51,466 nt of DNA. It comes from Propionivibrio sp. Lineage in GTDB: Bacteria; Pseudomonadota; Gammaproteobacteria; Burkholderiales; Rhodocyclaceae. The number at the start of each line of letters is the position of its first letter. The first letter of the stretch is position 1. Positions 1 to 8,979 of this stretch are shown one piece after another. The notes below the pieces were generated by a model, which searched no databases, was not told the origin of the DNA, and was given only the letters and a program-made list of their open reading frames with translations. The stretch lies in contig NZ_JAEUOI010000019.1 of the NCBI RefSeq assembly GCF_016790145.1, forward strand, positions 1 through 51,466, read 5' to 3'. The position numbers were made by a program, and so were the translations under genes.

Positions 1-64
1 CATCGATGCGCTCAGCGAGCCGATCCTCACCCACCGCGGGACCGGCTATTCGATCGCCGCATGA
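1..64 (+). CDS. creB: Response regulator CreB, C-terminal end only
   Basis: The first bases encode, in the second frame, a tail ending RGTGYSIAA before TGA at 62-64. RG-x-GY is the usual end of an OmpR/PhoB-type winged-helix DNA-binding domain, in which this strand forms the wing. The stop overlaps the ATG of the next gene as ATGA, the typical coupling of a response regulator to its kinase. Since the next gene is CreC-like and creD follows further on, CreB is the best name. Only about 20 residues are visible, so the identification rests on context. Confidence 0.75.
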   Translation, partial: IDALSEPILTHRGTGYSIAA

Positions 65-1509
65 AGCTCTGGGCGCGCGTCTTCATTGGCTACTTTCTTA
101 TTGTCGGGCTATCGGGCTGGTTCCTGCTGCGCGTATTCATCTCCGAAGTCAAACCAGGAGTGCGCGACGCCGTCGAGGATGTCATGGTCGATACTGCCCA
201 ACTGCTGGCCGAACTCGCGCGTGACGACCTGCTGGCCAAACGCCTGCCGAATGGACGCTTCGCGCAGAGCGTCGAAGCCTATCGCCAGCGTCCGATCAAG
301 GCGACGATCTGGGGGTTGGAGAAGCAGACACTGGATTTTCGCATCTACGTCACCGACGCCGCCGGCGTCGTGCGCTACGACTCGGAGCACAAGGCGGTCG
401 GCGGAGACTACTCGGACTGGCGAGATGTCTCGCGCACGCTACGCGGTGAGTATGGTAGCCGGGCCACACGCGACGATCCGGACGACAAGAACAGTAGCGT
501 CATGCACGTCGCCGCTGCGGTAAAGGATGACGGTGAAATCATCGGTGTCGTCACCGTCGCCAAGCCATCGCGCACCCTGGGGCCGATCATTGAGCGCAGC
601 GAGCGCACCGTCCTCCGCCAGGGCCTGCTTCTGCTTGGCGTAACGCTGCTGATCGGCGGCGCGTTCACCACCTGGCTGACCGTCTCGATGAGCCGCCTGG
701 TACGCTATGCAAGGCTGCTCGCCGCCGGCTGCCCGGCCGAACCGCCCTCGCGCGGGCGCGATGAAATCGGCGAGTTGTCGCGCGCCCTTGCCCAGTTGCG
801 CAACGAAATCGACGGCCGCGCCTACGTCGAACACTACGTCCAGCATCTGACGCACGAAATGAAAAGCCCGCTGGCGGCCATACACGGTGCCGCCGAACTG
901 CTCGCCGAGACCGACCTGCCCGAAGCCGAAAGAAATCGTTTCGTCGCCAATGTGCTGACACAAAGCGAACGCATGCAATCGCTGATCGACAAGCTGTTGC
1001 GTCTGGCCCAGATCGAACAGCAGCGCGAACTCGAAGCGCCGGCAACATTCAAGGTGCAGGAACTCTTTGCCGATCTTGAACAGGCGATGTCGGCCCATGC
1101 CGAGCGGCGCAATGTCAAGCTGACTTTTACGGCCGACCCGGTAGCTCAACTCAGTGGTGATCGCTTTCTGCTGAGCCTGGCGCTGACCAACCTGATCCAG
1201 AATGCACTCGACTTTTCACCGTCGGGTGGCACGGTAACGTGCATGGCAACTGGCGACGATAGGCAGATTCACTTTGCTGTGCACGACCAGGGGCCCGGTA
1301 TTCCTGAATTTGCCGACCAGCGCATTTTCGAACGCTTTTTCTCGCTGCCGCGCCCTGACGGCACACCCAAAAGTACCGGCCTCGGCCTGCCGCTGGTCAA
1401 TGAAATCGCCATGCTGCATGGCGGCGCTATCCGGCTGGAGAACGCCGTAGATGGCGGGGCGCTGGCGACACTGAGTATTCCGTTGCACGGGCATGGCCAG
1501 GCAACGTAG
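61..1509 (+). CDS. creC: Sensor histidine kinase CreC
   Basis: 482-residue inner-membrane histidine kinase, close to the usual CreC length of about 475. A membrane segment lies at about residues 6-26, followed by a periplasmic sensor domain to about 185 and a second membrane segment at about 193-215. The dimerisation helix carries the phospho-acceptor in HLTHEMKSP (His265). The ATPase domain shows the N box (NLIQNALDFS, near 378), DQGPGIP near 411 and GLGLPLVNE near 462. It would phosphorylate CreB. The ATG overlaps the creB stop, fixing the start. In other bacteria CreBC responds to envelope or peptidoglycan stress and carbon metabolism and drives creD. Here creD is not directly downstream: a FimV-like gene on the other strand separates them. 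Confidence 0.9.
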   Translation: MKLWARVFIGYFLIVGLSGWFLLRVFISEVKPGVRDAVEDVMVDTAQLLAELARDDLLAKRLPNGRFAQSVEAYRQRPIKATIWGLEKQTLDFRIYVTDAAGVVRYDSEHKAVGGDYSDWRDVSRTLRGEYGSRATRDDPDDKNSSVMHVAAAVKDDGEIIGVVTVAKPSRTLGPIIERSERTVLRQGLLLLGVTLLIGGAFTTWLTVSMSRLVRYARLLAAGCPAEPPSRGRDEIGELSRALAQLRNEIDGRAYVEHYVQHLTHEMKSPLAAIHGAAELLAETDLPEAERNRFVANVLTQSERMQSLIDKLLRLAQIEQQRELEAPATFKVQELFADLEQAMSAHAERRNVKLTFTADPVAQLSGDRFLLSLALTNLIQNALDFSPSGGTVTCMATGDDRQIHFAVHDQGPGIPEFADQRIFERFFSLPRPDGTPKSTGLGLPLVNEIAMLHGGAIRLENAVDGGALATLSIPLHGHGQAT

Positions 1510-1536
1510 ATTGGGCTGCGCCATACATGACTTTAA

Positions 1537-1707
1537 AACCCGGGAAAAGGCAGCTTGCCGGATTCGGCGCTACGCGACATTGAAAAAATTGTCGCGCTCG
1601 GTGTTCTGGACTACTCGGAATCCAGCGGCTCGCTACGCCAGAAAGCCGGCTTCATGGCTTGCGTAGGCGAAGGGTGTAGCAGTACGTCACCCCGAAAGAA
1701 TGAATGA
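1537..1707 (+). pseudogene. Coding remnant, possibly the C-terminal helix-turn-helix end of a Fic-type protein
   Basis: After a stop at 1534-1536 an open stretch without a start codon encodes about 55 residues containing SALRDIEKIVALGVL, then a glycine/serine turn. This resembles the recognition helix and wing at the C-terminus of Fic-family proteins (pattern: T-x-RDL-x-x-LVE-x-GVL). No Fic core motif (HPFxxGNG) lies nearby, so if the reading is right only the tail survives. It sits in the 330-base gap between creC and the FimV-like gene, consistent with an old insertion or deletion that split the cre operon. Confidence 0.3.
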
Positions 1708-1838
1708 TATTACGGCGAGCGAAAACCCCTTGCGCACCCCTCTGGACCTCACACACAGCCTGCGCAGGAATTCTTGGCCTCCGCTTGTGCCCCAGAGAAC
1801 TGTCATATGCGACTGGATAGATGACGGCAAGTTTACAA

Positions 1839-3626
1839 TCAGGCGGGTTTTCGACCTGGACCAGCACTTTTGCCAGGATTCGCATTAGCCGGGGACGGTG
1901 TATCGTCCCATTGAACACGTTTGACTTTGAAACTCTGGGCGAGTTGTTCTGCCATGTGCTCGAACTCCTGGCGCATGTCGGCTTGCTTGTATATCTCGAG
2001 CAGGATCAAACTTGGCCGTAGGGATTCCTTCGGGTTGTCCTGGATAAAGCTGCGGAGAACATCCAGAGCATCCTGCGTTCGCCCATAGGTAAGGAAGATG
2101 TCGGCGAGTTCGATCGCGTGCTCAATTTCCATTGCACTTTCTACGACACTGCTCGCCGCCGGCTTTTCTTCGTCACTGCTCGCCACCGACTTTTCTTCGT
2201 CACTGCTTGTCTTAGGTGCTTCAACGACACGGCGTGTCATCGGCGTTTCAACCTCTTTACGCCATTCAGTATGCGCAGGAGGAGCAGAAGACTTCGTCAC
2301 TTTCGCCGGTAGTGGGTTCACACGTTGCTCAGCAACGGCCGCTGGACTGACTTGTGTACTGGCGGAAAGCAACGCCTGCCTGCCGCGTCTGGTTCGTTGG
2401 TAGAGGACAACACTCAGTCCGAGAGCAAAGAGACCAAGCAGGACAGCGAGACCAGTATTGACTGTCAGCAACTTTGCACTGCTGGGAACCGGCTTAACGG
2501 CGACCGGTGCCGGTGGCGCAGGTTGCGGCGGCTGGGCAGCCAGTTTTTCGCTGTTCGCCGTGTTGACAGGCACCTCGGGGGTGGAGGCTGCCACAATAGC
2601 CGGTTTTTCGGCCTGGAGATTTTGCAGCGTGATACGTGCAGCGTTCAGTTCCACCATCAATAGCCGTGATTCCATTTCAAGCAATGCCGTCTGAATGGCG
2701 GGTGAAGGCGTAGGGTATTCGGCACGAAGCTTGATCAACTCAGTTCGCATTGTGTTGATTTGGAGCTCAACATCGCTCAGCCGTTTGTTGAACTCGCCTG
2801 GTGTGGCGGGGGCTGCAGGCGGTTCAGGTGGCGGGTCAAACGGCATCAGTACCAGTCGGTCACGTGCGCCTGCACCGGATTCCGGCTTGCGCTTCAGGGC
2901 TGCCTGTTTAGCCGAATTTTCTTGCCTTGCAGCCGTAGGCTGGCGTTCTGTTGAGGGCGGATAGCGTAGTTCAACGCCTTCGGGCAAGGTCTCGTCGCCC
3001 GACTCCGAACTGAGCCATTCAGGGTTAAGCGCAACCATCTGGCGAATAAAACGCTGCTGCGCCAGCCGGCTGCGCGGAAACAGGCGGCGCGCCATGTCGC
3101 CGCTTGTTTCTCCGGCCTGTGCAGTGCGCCCCAGCTTGTTTCGTGTGACGTGCTGTTTTTCCCTGACGGGATACGCTGGCCTCACCCTGGCTGATTGCTC
3201 CTGAAAGTCGCCAGGTGAACGATCGGTGATCGGCAGGTCAGTGTTCCGCTCTGACGGGGGCGAAAGCAGTGCGGTGTAATGGCGCGTCAGTGACGGGTCG
3301 CAACTTGAATTGATGGCCAGTTGGATCACCGGATCGACAACCTGCCGGCTCGTGCTGATGACCAGGCGAGGCGGCGCGGACAACACCGCAATCTGTGCGT
3401 TCGTGAGCCAGGGGATGCCGTCCATGGCATCCGGCGAGTCCCTGGTCAGGCGGAAACAAGCGGCTGTTATTGAAGGCGAAGGATTCAGGATGGGGATTTC
3501 TGCTCGGAAACGTTCACCCAATGGACTGATGGATCTGATTTCACCCAGGCCGCTCGCTCCAGCGGGAATCGGCAACAGTGAGCAGGCGCTAAAAAGTACA
3601 AGCAGGGTGTATTTGTATGCGGACAT
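1839..3626 (-). CDS. FimV-like LysM/TPR membrane protein
   Basis: About 595 residues from the ATG at 3626, which follows GGAGAAATAGAG. An upstream in-frame ATG at 3698 would place 24 non-signal-like residues before the signal peptide and is not preferred. Visible in order: a signal peptide ending PAGASG; a FimV-type N-terminal domain (GLGEIRSISPLGERFRAEI); a LysM-like segment (about 170-220); a helical stretch with coiled-coil character; one membrane segment near 415; an acidic linker with an imperfect SSDEEK tandem; and a C-terminal helix pair (ADIFLTYGRTQDALDVL) like the conserved FimV tail. FimV proteins organise cell poles and support type IV pili and c-di-GMP/cAMP signalling. This one is shorter than Pseudomonas FimV (over 900) and sits alone, opposite to creC and creD. 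Confidence 0.75.
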   Translation of the reverse strand: MSAYKYTLLVLFSACSLLPIPAGASGLGEIRSISPLGERFRAEIPILNPSPSITAACFRLTRDSPDAMDGIPWLTNAQIAVLSAPPRLVISTSRQVVDPVIQLAINSSCDPSLTRHYTALLSPPSERNTDLPITDRSPGDFQEQSARVRPAYPVREKQHVTRNKLGRTAQAGETSGDMARRLFPRSRLAQQRFIRQMVALNPEWLSSESGDETLPEGVELRYPPSTERQPTAARQENSAKQAALKRKPESGAGARDRLVLMPFDPPPEPPAAPATPGEFNKRLSDVELQINTMRTELIKLRAEYPTPSPAIQTALLEMESRLLMVELNAARITLQNLQAEKPAIVAASTPEVPVNTANSEKLAAQPPQPAPPAPVAVKPVPSSAKLLTVNTGLAVLLGLFALGLSVVLYQRTRRGRQALLSASTQVSPAAVAEQRVNPLPAKVTKSSAPPAHTEWRKEVETPMTRRVVEAPKTSSDEEKSVASSDEEKPAASSVVESAMEIEHAIELADIFLTYGRTQDALDVLRSFIQDNPKESLRPSLILLEIYKQADMRQEFEHMAEQLAQSFKVKRVQWDDTPSPANANPGKSAGPGRKPA

Positions 3627-3893
3627 CTCTATTTCTCCATTCCTTAACTTGCCTAGCGTACCGGCAATCGATGAAGACGGGTGTGAACAATTACCCATCT
3701 GTCCATATAAATTTACCGTACCGTATTCGCGGGCCTTATTTTAACAAGGGCTTAAGAATGCAATATGCGAAAGAGGAATCAACGGGGTCTCATATTAACT
3801 GTTCCTTGATGGATCATGCGCCGCAGTCCTGACTTTACTGGCTAATCGAGACACATAAGAACGATTCGTATCTGACCATGTGCACGCAAACGC

Positions 3894-3909
3894 TTCACCT
3901 TCCCTTCAC
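3894..3909 (+). promoter_or_regulatory. CreB operator (cre tag) upstream of creD
   Basis: TTCACcttcccTTCAC is an exact match to the CreB-binding direct repeat TTCAC-N6-TTCAC known from enterobacteria. It lies about 80 bases before the creD ATG and on the same strand, which is where an activator site is expected. A plausible -10, CATACT, lies at 3953-3958, without a convincing -35, as expected for an activator-dependent promoter. The rest of the 3,627-3,990 gap is AT-rich and probably also holds the promoter of the FimV-like gene on the other strand. Confidence 0.8.
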
Positions 3910-3990
3910 CATCCCCCCACCTGGCCTGCATAAGCCACTCACATTCCCTCGCCATACTCTCTGCTGACCCATCCACCGAGGAGACGAGTG

Positions 3991-5337
3991 ATGAAAAACC
4001 CCTTGTTGCAAAAATGTGTGCTGCTGGCGCTGATTGGCGCGTTGTTACTGATCCCGCTGTCGATGATCGAGCACACCATCGACGAGCGGACGGCACACCG
4101 GGCCGAGGCGATACGCGCCATTGCCGCAAGTTCGGCCGGCGAGCAGTCGATTACCGGGCCGGTATTGACGGTTCCTGTCGAGGAGGAATACGAGGACGAG
4201 CAGATCGTCGAGAGCAACGGTGAACGCCAGAAGAAGACAATACGACGGAAACGCTCACACACGCTCACCGTGCTGCCGCGCCAAGTCCATCTGGATGGCG
4301 GACTGAGCGTTGAAAAACGCGCCTATGGCCTGCACGAAACAGCCATCTTCGAATTGCAGGGAGCAATCACCGGCAGCTTTGAGACGCCGGGCGTGGCTGC
4401 ATTGCCGGAACTCGGGAAGAACGCCCATTTGACCTGGGGAATTCCGACCCTCTCGCTGGGCATTGCCGATGCGCGGGGCATTACCGGCGAACCGAAGATC
4501 ATGCTTGGCAGCAAATCATTGAGCTTGCACCGGGGAACCCGAGCCGCCGGCCTGAAAACGGGATTTCATGCCCTGGCCGATAGTCGGTCTGATGGAAAAC
4601 CGGAAATCCTGCCTTTCCGTATTGACCTGCGTCTGGCCGGAACCGGCAGCCTCGGCTTTGTTCCCCTCGGTGAGATCTCCACCGCCGAATTGCGCGGCAA
4701 CTGGCCGCATCCGAGTTTCGGCGGCGACTTCCTGCCGCGCAACCGCGAAATTGGCGCCACTGGTTTCACTGCCCGCTGGAGCACTACTGCGCTGGCATCG
4801 AATGCCGGCAACGCGCCGATCGATGCGAATGCCAGCGGCTTCCAGGTGCGCCTGATCGACCCGGTTGACATTTATCGGCAGGCGTTGCGGGCGGTCAAAT
4901 ACGGGGTGCTGTTCATCGTGCTCAGCTTTGCGTCTTTCTTCATGTTCGAGCATCTGAGGAGTCTTTCCATTCACCCGATCCAGTATCTTCTGGTCGGTCT
5001 GGCGCAGGCGGTTTTCTTCCTGCTGCTCACCAGCCTATCCGAACACATCTCTTTTTCGCTCGCCTATCTGATTGCCGCTGTGTCATCTATCGCGCTGATT
5101 GGCATTTACCTCGCGGCGATTCTGCATGGATGGCGGCGCGGGCTAGGCTTCGGTAGCGCGCTGGCGATACTCTATGCAGCGCTGTTCGGCATCCTGCGCT
5201 CCGAGCAGAACGCCTTGCTGCTTGGCTCTCTCCTGCTCTTTGTGGCGCTCGCCGGACTGATGCTCGGCACCCGTCGAATCGACTGGTATCGCCTTGGCAA
5301 ACAAGCTGAAGCTGTGGCAGCGGAAAGTACCCGATGA
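3991..5337 (+). CDS. creD: Inner-membrane protein CreD
   Basis: 448 residues, the usual CreD length. GAGGAG at 3978-3983 is spaced 7 bases from the ATG at 3991; the GTG three bases earlier is also open. An N-terminal membrane helix (residues ~8-24) is followed by the conserved pattern IDERTAHRAEA, a large periplasmic domain, and a C-terminal block of about five membrane helices (from ~300) containing the family segment KYGVLFIVLSFASFFMFEHL. CreD is the main CreBC target and is linked to envelope integrity and beta-lactam or colicin tolerance; its biochemical activity is unknown. The cre tag upstream indicates direct CreB control. The stop overlaps the next ATG as ATGA. Confidence 0.93.
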   Translation: MKNPLLQKCVLLALIGALLLIPLSMIEHTIDERTAHRAEAIRAIAASSAGEQSITGPVLTVPVEEEYEDEQIVESNGERQKKTIRRKRSHTLTVLPRQVHLDGGLSVEKRAYGLHETAIFELQGAITGSFETPGVAALPELGKNAHLTWGIPTLSLGIADARGITGEPKIMLGSKSLSLHRGTRAAGLKTGFHALADSRSDGKPEILPFRIDLRLAGTGSLGFVPLGEISTAELRGNWPHPSFGGDFLPRNREIGATGFTARWSTTALASNAGNAPIDANASGFQVRLIDPVDIYRQALRAVKYGVLFIVLSFASFFMFEHLRSLSIHPIQYLLVGLAQAVFFLLLTSLSEHISFSLAYLIAAVSSIALIGIYLAAILHGWRRGLGFGSALAILYAALFGILRSEQNALLLGSLLLFVALAGLMLGTRRIDWYRLGKQAEAVAAESTR

Positions 5338-5687
5338 AGTCCGCTACAAGGCGCATCGGTAAAGAGTTGATCGTCTGCCGCCGTGTCCGGGGTGGCCGGG
5401 CGTTACCGAGGATTTTGTGGGGTGTCGGCTTTATCGAGCTGCCACTTGCCTTGCTGCTGCGCAACCCGCTGCTGATGCAATGGCGCTCGCTGGCGACACC
5501 GCTGCTCTTTGGCGCGTCGATCATTGCCTTGTCGTTAATTTGCAAGGGCGTCGGAAACAGACGCTTTCGACATGCCAAGTGCGGAAGCATAAAAATGAGC
5601 ACAACGAGCTTGTCATCGAATTTCCCTGACGCGCTCTGCGCTTCTGCGCACACCTTTATACACTGTGCGTTGAAAGCCTTTTACTCC
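5334..5687 (+). other. In-frame upstream extension of the glycoside hydrolase gene (118 codons)
   Basis: An ATG at 5334 overlaps the creD stop as ATGA and opens a frame that runs without a stop into the GH3 domain. The 118 codons encode a basic start, two hydrophobic stretches (WGVGFIELPLALLLRN and ATPLLFGASIIALSLIC), then a polar linker. I do not recognise this sequence. It may be a small two-helix membrane protein whose stop was lost, a real N-terminal extension of the hydrolase, or untranslated sequence that happens to be open. The ATGA overlap favours some translation. Confidence 0.4.
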
Positions 5688-6911
5688 ATGGTTTTCAGGA
5701 TGAAGCAGCGAGCGGCATTACTGGCACTCTGGCTCGCCGTGCTGCTGATTGCCGGGGCGCAGGAAGGAATTTTCCAGTGGCGCAAACATCAGGTGCTGTC
5801 ATCGCCTGATGCCAAGGCGCAGCAGCTTGGCGCGCATATGATCGTCGGCTACAGCAATCCGCAGGCGATCAAAATACTCGTCGCAAAAGGACTGGTCGGC
5901 GGCATTTTCATCAGCGCGCATAATATAAAAAACCGCAGCGGCGAGGCGATCCACGCTGAAATTTCAGCGCTGCAGGGTCTGCGCAAGGCCGCCGGACTTC
6001 CTCCCTTGATCGTCAGCACCGATCAGGAAGGCGGCATCGTTTCGCGCCTGTCTCCTCCGCTATCCAGACTACCGCCGCTCGCCGAAGTGATAAGCGCAGC
6101 AAGGCCGGAAGAAATCGAAATGCTGGCCTTCGCTTACGGAGAAAAACAAGGCTGCGAGCTGGCAGCGCTCGGAGTGAACATCAATTTTGCGCCGCTCGCC
6201 GATCTGGCCTTGCCGAATGATCGGCACCGCCTCGACTTTCGCAGTATGATCGGGCAGCGGGCGATCGACGCTGACCCCGCTCGCGTCACTTCAGCGGTGA
6301 TCGGCTATGCCCATGGTCTCGAAACGAGCGGTGTGCGCGCCACGCTGAAACACTTTCCCGGCCTTGGACGAGTCACAAGCGATACTCATGTCTTTCCGGC
6401 GACATTGGCCGCCAGCGCGAGCGATCTGGAAGCCAGTGACTGGCTCCCCTTCCGCGAAGGTTTGCGGGCAACGCAATCGCTGCTGATGGTCGGGCACGCG
6501 ACGCTGAGCGCGCTTGACGCAAAGAGGCCAGCCTCACGCTCGGCGAAGGTAGTTCAGGAAATTGTTCGTCAACGCTGGGGGCACGACGGCGTTCTGGTAA
6601 CGGATGACTTGACGATGGGCGCTGTGGTACGTCACGGGCTGTGCTCTGCGGGCGTTGAGGCAATCAATGCAGGAATTGACCTGCTGCTTGTTTCATATGA
6701 TGCGGAGCAGTACTACGAAATTTTCCATTGCCTGTTGCAAGCGGCTCGGGAAGACAGACTCGAGCACAAAATTCTGGACGACAGCCAGCGCCGGATTGGC
6801 AAACTGCTCGGTACACTCGGTAGCGCACCCGCGATCACGCTGGCTGCCACGTACCCGGGAATGCCCAGAAAACAAGTTCCCTGGCCCGTATCGCCAGATT
6901 TTTTTGATTAA
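5688..6911 (+). CDS. Family 3 glycoside hydrolase, NagZ-like beta-N-acetylhexosaminidase
   Basis: About 407 residues from the ATG at 5688 (another ATG at 5700). An N-terminal hydrophobic helix (LLALWLAVLLIAGA) suggests membrane anchoring or export, unlike cytosolic E. coli NagZ. The TIM-barrel motifs are clear: STDQEGGIVSRL, NINFAPLADL, KHFPGLGRVTSDTH (substrate and general-acid loop) and TDDLTMGAV, whose first or second Asp (near residue 305) is the nucleophile position. Such enzymes remove N-acetylglucosamine from muropeptides or other glycans. Its position directly after creD fits a role in wall turnover or stress sensing, since CreBC and beta-lactam response are tied to NagZ products in other bacteria. 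Substrate is inferred. The reading frame is open back to 5334. Confidence 0.82.
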   Translation: MVFRMKQRAALLALWLAVLLIAGAQEGIFQWRKHQVLSSPDAKAQQLGAHMIVGYSNPQAIKILVAKGLVGGIFISAHNIKNRSGEAIHAEISALQGLRKAAGLPPLIVSTDQEGGIVSRLSPPLSRLPPLAEVISAARPEEIEMLAFAYGEKQGCELAALGVNINFAPLADLALPNDRHRLDFRSMIGQRAIDADPARVTSAVIGYAHGLETSGVRATLKHFPGLGRVTSDTHVFPATLAASASDLEASDWLPFREGLRATQSLLMVGHATLSALDAKRPASRSAKVVQEIVRQRWGHDGVLVTDDLTMGAVVRHGLCSAGVEAINAGIDLLLVSYDAEQYYEIFHCLLQAAREDRLEHKILDDSQRRIGKLLGTLGSAPAITLAATYPGMPRKQVPWPVSPDFFD

Positions 6912-7154
6912 TTTCTGCTCGACTGAATACGGGCTAGGGCCATTTGCTTATGACCGGCTTCAAGCCGCAACGAAATTTGCTATCGTTCGCCCCGGGGGAA
7001 ACGTGGCCTGACCAGCCCGGCCACATGGACATGGCGCTTGAGCAGACTCGAATACTATGGCATCTTGCCCAACCTAACGGCGTTACCCTGGCTTGCACTT
7101 CGATTTCGAATCCAGGTAGTTGCAAGAGACTCAACTTATACGGAGAACAAGGAT

Positions 7155-8174
7155 TTGAGAAACAAAATAGCCCCATTGCTATTCGGCCTTCTGGCTGGAT
7201 TGCTTCCACTAGCCAGCCACGCCGCCAAACCGCCGCCTTTCAGCGCAGCGCCCGAGGTTCGCGTATTCATCCTCGACATGCACGAGCAGCATGGATTCGA
7301 TGTCGCGCACCTGACACAGCAGTTCGCCAGCATCCATTCCAACGCCACCATACTGCGCGCCATCCGGCCGGCAGCCGTACCCGAACAGCAGCGCTCCTGG
7401 CAGCGTTACCGGGAACGCTTTGTCAATGATCGCCGCACCAGCAACGGTGTGCGCTTCTGGAACGACAACCGGGCCGAACTGGTACGGGCCGAGGCCATCT
7501 ACGGCGTGCCGCCGGAAATCATAGTCGCCATCATCGGCGTCGAAACCGAATACGCTCGCAACATGGGCAGCTTCAGCGTGCTCGAAGCGCTGGCCACGCT
7601 CGCCTTCGACTATCCGCCGCGCGCCGCATTTTTCCGCAGCGAACTTGAACAATTCCTGCTTCTGGCGCGTGAAAATGGCGTCAGCCCGCTGTCGATCAAG
7701 GGCTCCTACGCCGGCGCCATGGGCATTCCCCAGTTCATGCCGAGCAGCCAGCGCCGTTTTGCCGTGGACTTCGACGGCGACGACCGGATCGACCTGCGCA
7801 ATAGTACCAGTGACGCCATCGGCAGCGTCGCCCGTTATCTGCATCTGCACGGCTGGCAAGCCAGGGCCCCGGTAGCCGTGCCGGCCAGCGTGGAAGGCGA
7901 CCCGACGGTGCTGATCGCCGCCGGCATCAAACCGGCAGTGCCCTTGCAGGAGTTGTCAACACAGGGAGTTATTGCGGCCCGCGACACTTTAGGACTGGGC
8001 GAACGCCCGGCGGCACTGATCGACCTCGTCACCCCCGGTCAGCCCACCGAATACTGGCTCGGATTCGACAACTTCTACGTGATCACGCGCTACAACCGCT
8101 CGAGCTTCTACGCCATGTCGGTATTTCAACTGGCCGAAGCGCTACGCCAAGCACAGGGGATAAGGACAGACTAG
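7155..8174 (+). CDS. mltB: Lytic murein transglycosylase B
   Basis: About 339 residues using a TTG start at 7155 preceded by GGAG at 7142-7145 (9-base spacing). This start gives a clean signal peptide (NKIAPLLFGLLAGLLPLASHA), whereas the open frame back to 7038 adds an unrelated 39 residues. MltB motifs: catalytic Glu in IIGVETEYARNMGSF, then YAGAMGIPQFMPSS and the VDFDGDDRIDL calcium-loop region, followed by GSVARYLHLHGW. The enzyme cleaves the glycan strand between MurNAc and GlcNAc, forming 1,6-anhydro ends. No lipobox cysteine is seen, so it is probably soluble periplasmic rather than lipid-anchored. It follows another wall-active enzyme 240 bases upstream. Confidence 0.92.
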   Translation: MRNKIAPLLFGLLAGLLPLASHAAKPPPFSAAPEVRVFILDMHEQHGFDVAHLTQQFASIHSNATILRAIRPAAVPEQQRSWQRYRERFVNDRRTSNGVRFWNDNRAELVRAEAIYGVPPEIIVAIIGVETEYARNMGSFSVLEALATLAFDYPPRAAFFRSELEQFLLLARENGVSPLSIKGSYAGAMGIPQFMPSSQRRFAVDFDGDDRIDLRNSTSDAIGSVARYLHLHGWQARAPVAVPASVEGDPTVLIAAGIKPAVPLQELSTQGVIAARDTLGLGERPAALIDLVTPGQPTEYWLGFDNFYVITRYNRSSFYAMSVFQLAEALRQAQGIRTD

Positions 8175-8235
8175 ACGAGAGCCCGGTGCAGCGGGCAAGA
8201 TGGGTGAGTGAAATACCCTCTGGCATCACTCTCTC

Positions 8236-8303
8236 CCAGCCTCTCCTTCTCAGGGGATATGCAGGCCAGTGCGCAGCGACTTGCTCGCCCTGAGAAGGGC
8301 TGG
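8236..8303. repeat. Imperfect inverted repeat after mltB
   Basis: CCAGCC...CTTCTCAGGG at 8236-8255 pairs with CCCTGAGAAG...GGCTGG at 8288-8303 across a loop of about 32 bases. It lies about 60 bases after mltB and could act as a transcription barrier or mRNA stabiliser. There is no T-run, so it is not a canonical intrinsic terminator. Confidence 0.5.
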
Positions 8304-8421
8304 TGGTAAAAATCGGCTAGAAACACAGAGGAAAGTGCTTCAAACTGACGCCCTGGCAATATCTTTTGTCCCCTCCATCTTCAGCGATTAGAATGACGGC
8401 AAATCACTTCAACGACGAGCC

Positions 8422-8979
8422 ATGAATACCATCAAAACCTCCACGCTAAACCCGATATCCCGGCTGATATTCAGCTCACGCTGGATGCAACTGCCTTTGT
8501 ATCTGGGCCTGATTCTGGCCCAGGGCGTTTACGTCATCCTGTTCATCAAGGAATTGTTCCATTTGATCGAAGGCGCGACCAATCTCAGTGAGCAGCTCAT
8601 CATGCTGGCCGTGCTGGGACTGATTGACGTGGTGATGATTTCCAATTTGCTGGTGATGGTGATCGTCGGTGGGTATGAAACCTTCGTCTCTCGCCTGAAT
8701 TTGCAAGGACATCCGGATCTGCCGGAATGGCTGAGCCACGTCAATGCCTCGGTGCTGAAAGTAAAACTGGCCATGGCCATCATCGGCATCAGCTCGATTC
8801 ATTTGCTGAAGACATTCATCGCGATCGGTTCACTCGGCTCTGCAAATTCCGCTTTTACCGAAGCCGGCGTCATGTGGCAAACGATTATCCATATGGTTTT
8901 CATCCTTTCGGCGATCGGTATCGCCTATACCGACAAGCTGATGTCGGAAGCATTGAGGGTTTCCGGAAAAGAGCATTGA
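8422..8979 (+). CDS. YqhA/UPF0114 family inner-membrane protein
   Basis: 185 residues, the usual size of this family. Three to four membrane helices are visible: about 22-44 (LPLYLGLILAQGVYVILFIKEL), 60-84 (LIMLAVLGLIDVVMISNLLVMVIVGGYETF, a strongly conserved YqhA block), 113-137, and 150-168. SRWMQLPLYLGL and YETFVSRL are family signatures. The cellular role is unknown in any organism. It is monocistronic here, with about 240 bases before it and about 490 after it. The start ATG follows AACGACGAGCC. Confidence 0.88.
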   Translation: MNTIKTSTLNPISRLIFSSRWMQLPLYLGLILAQGVYVILFIKELFHLIEGATNLSEQLIMLAVLGLIDVVMISNLLVMVIVGGYETFVSRLNLQGHPDLPEWLSHVNASVLKVKLAMAIIGISSIHLLKTFIAIGSLGSANSAFTEAGVMWQTIIHMVFILSAIGIAYTDKLMSEALRVSGKEH

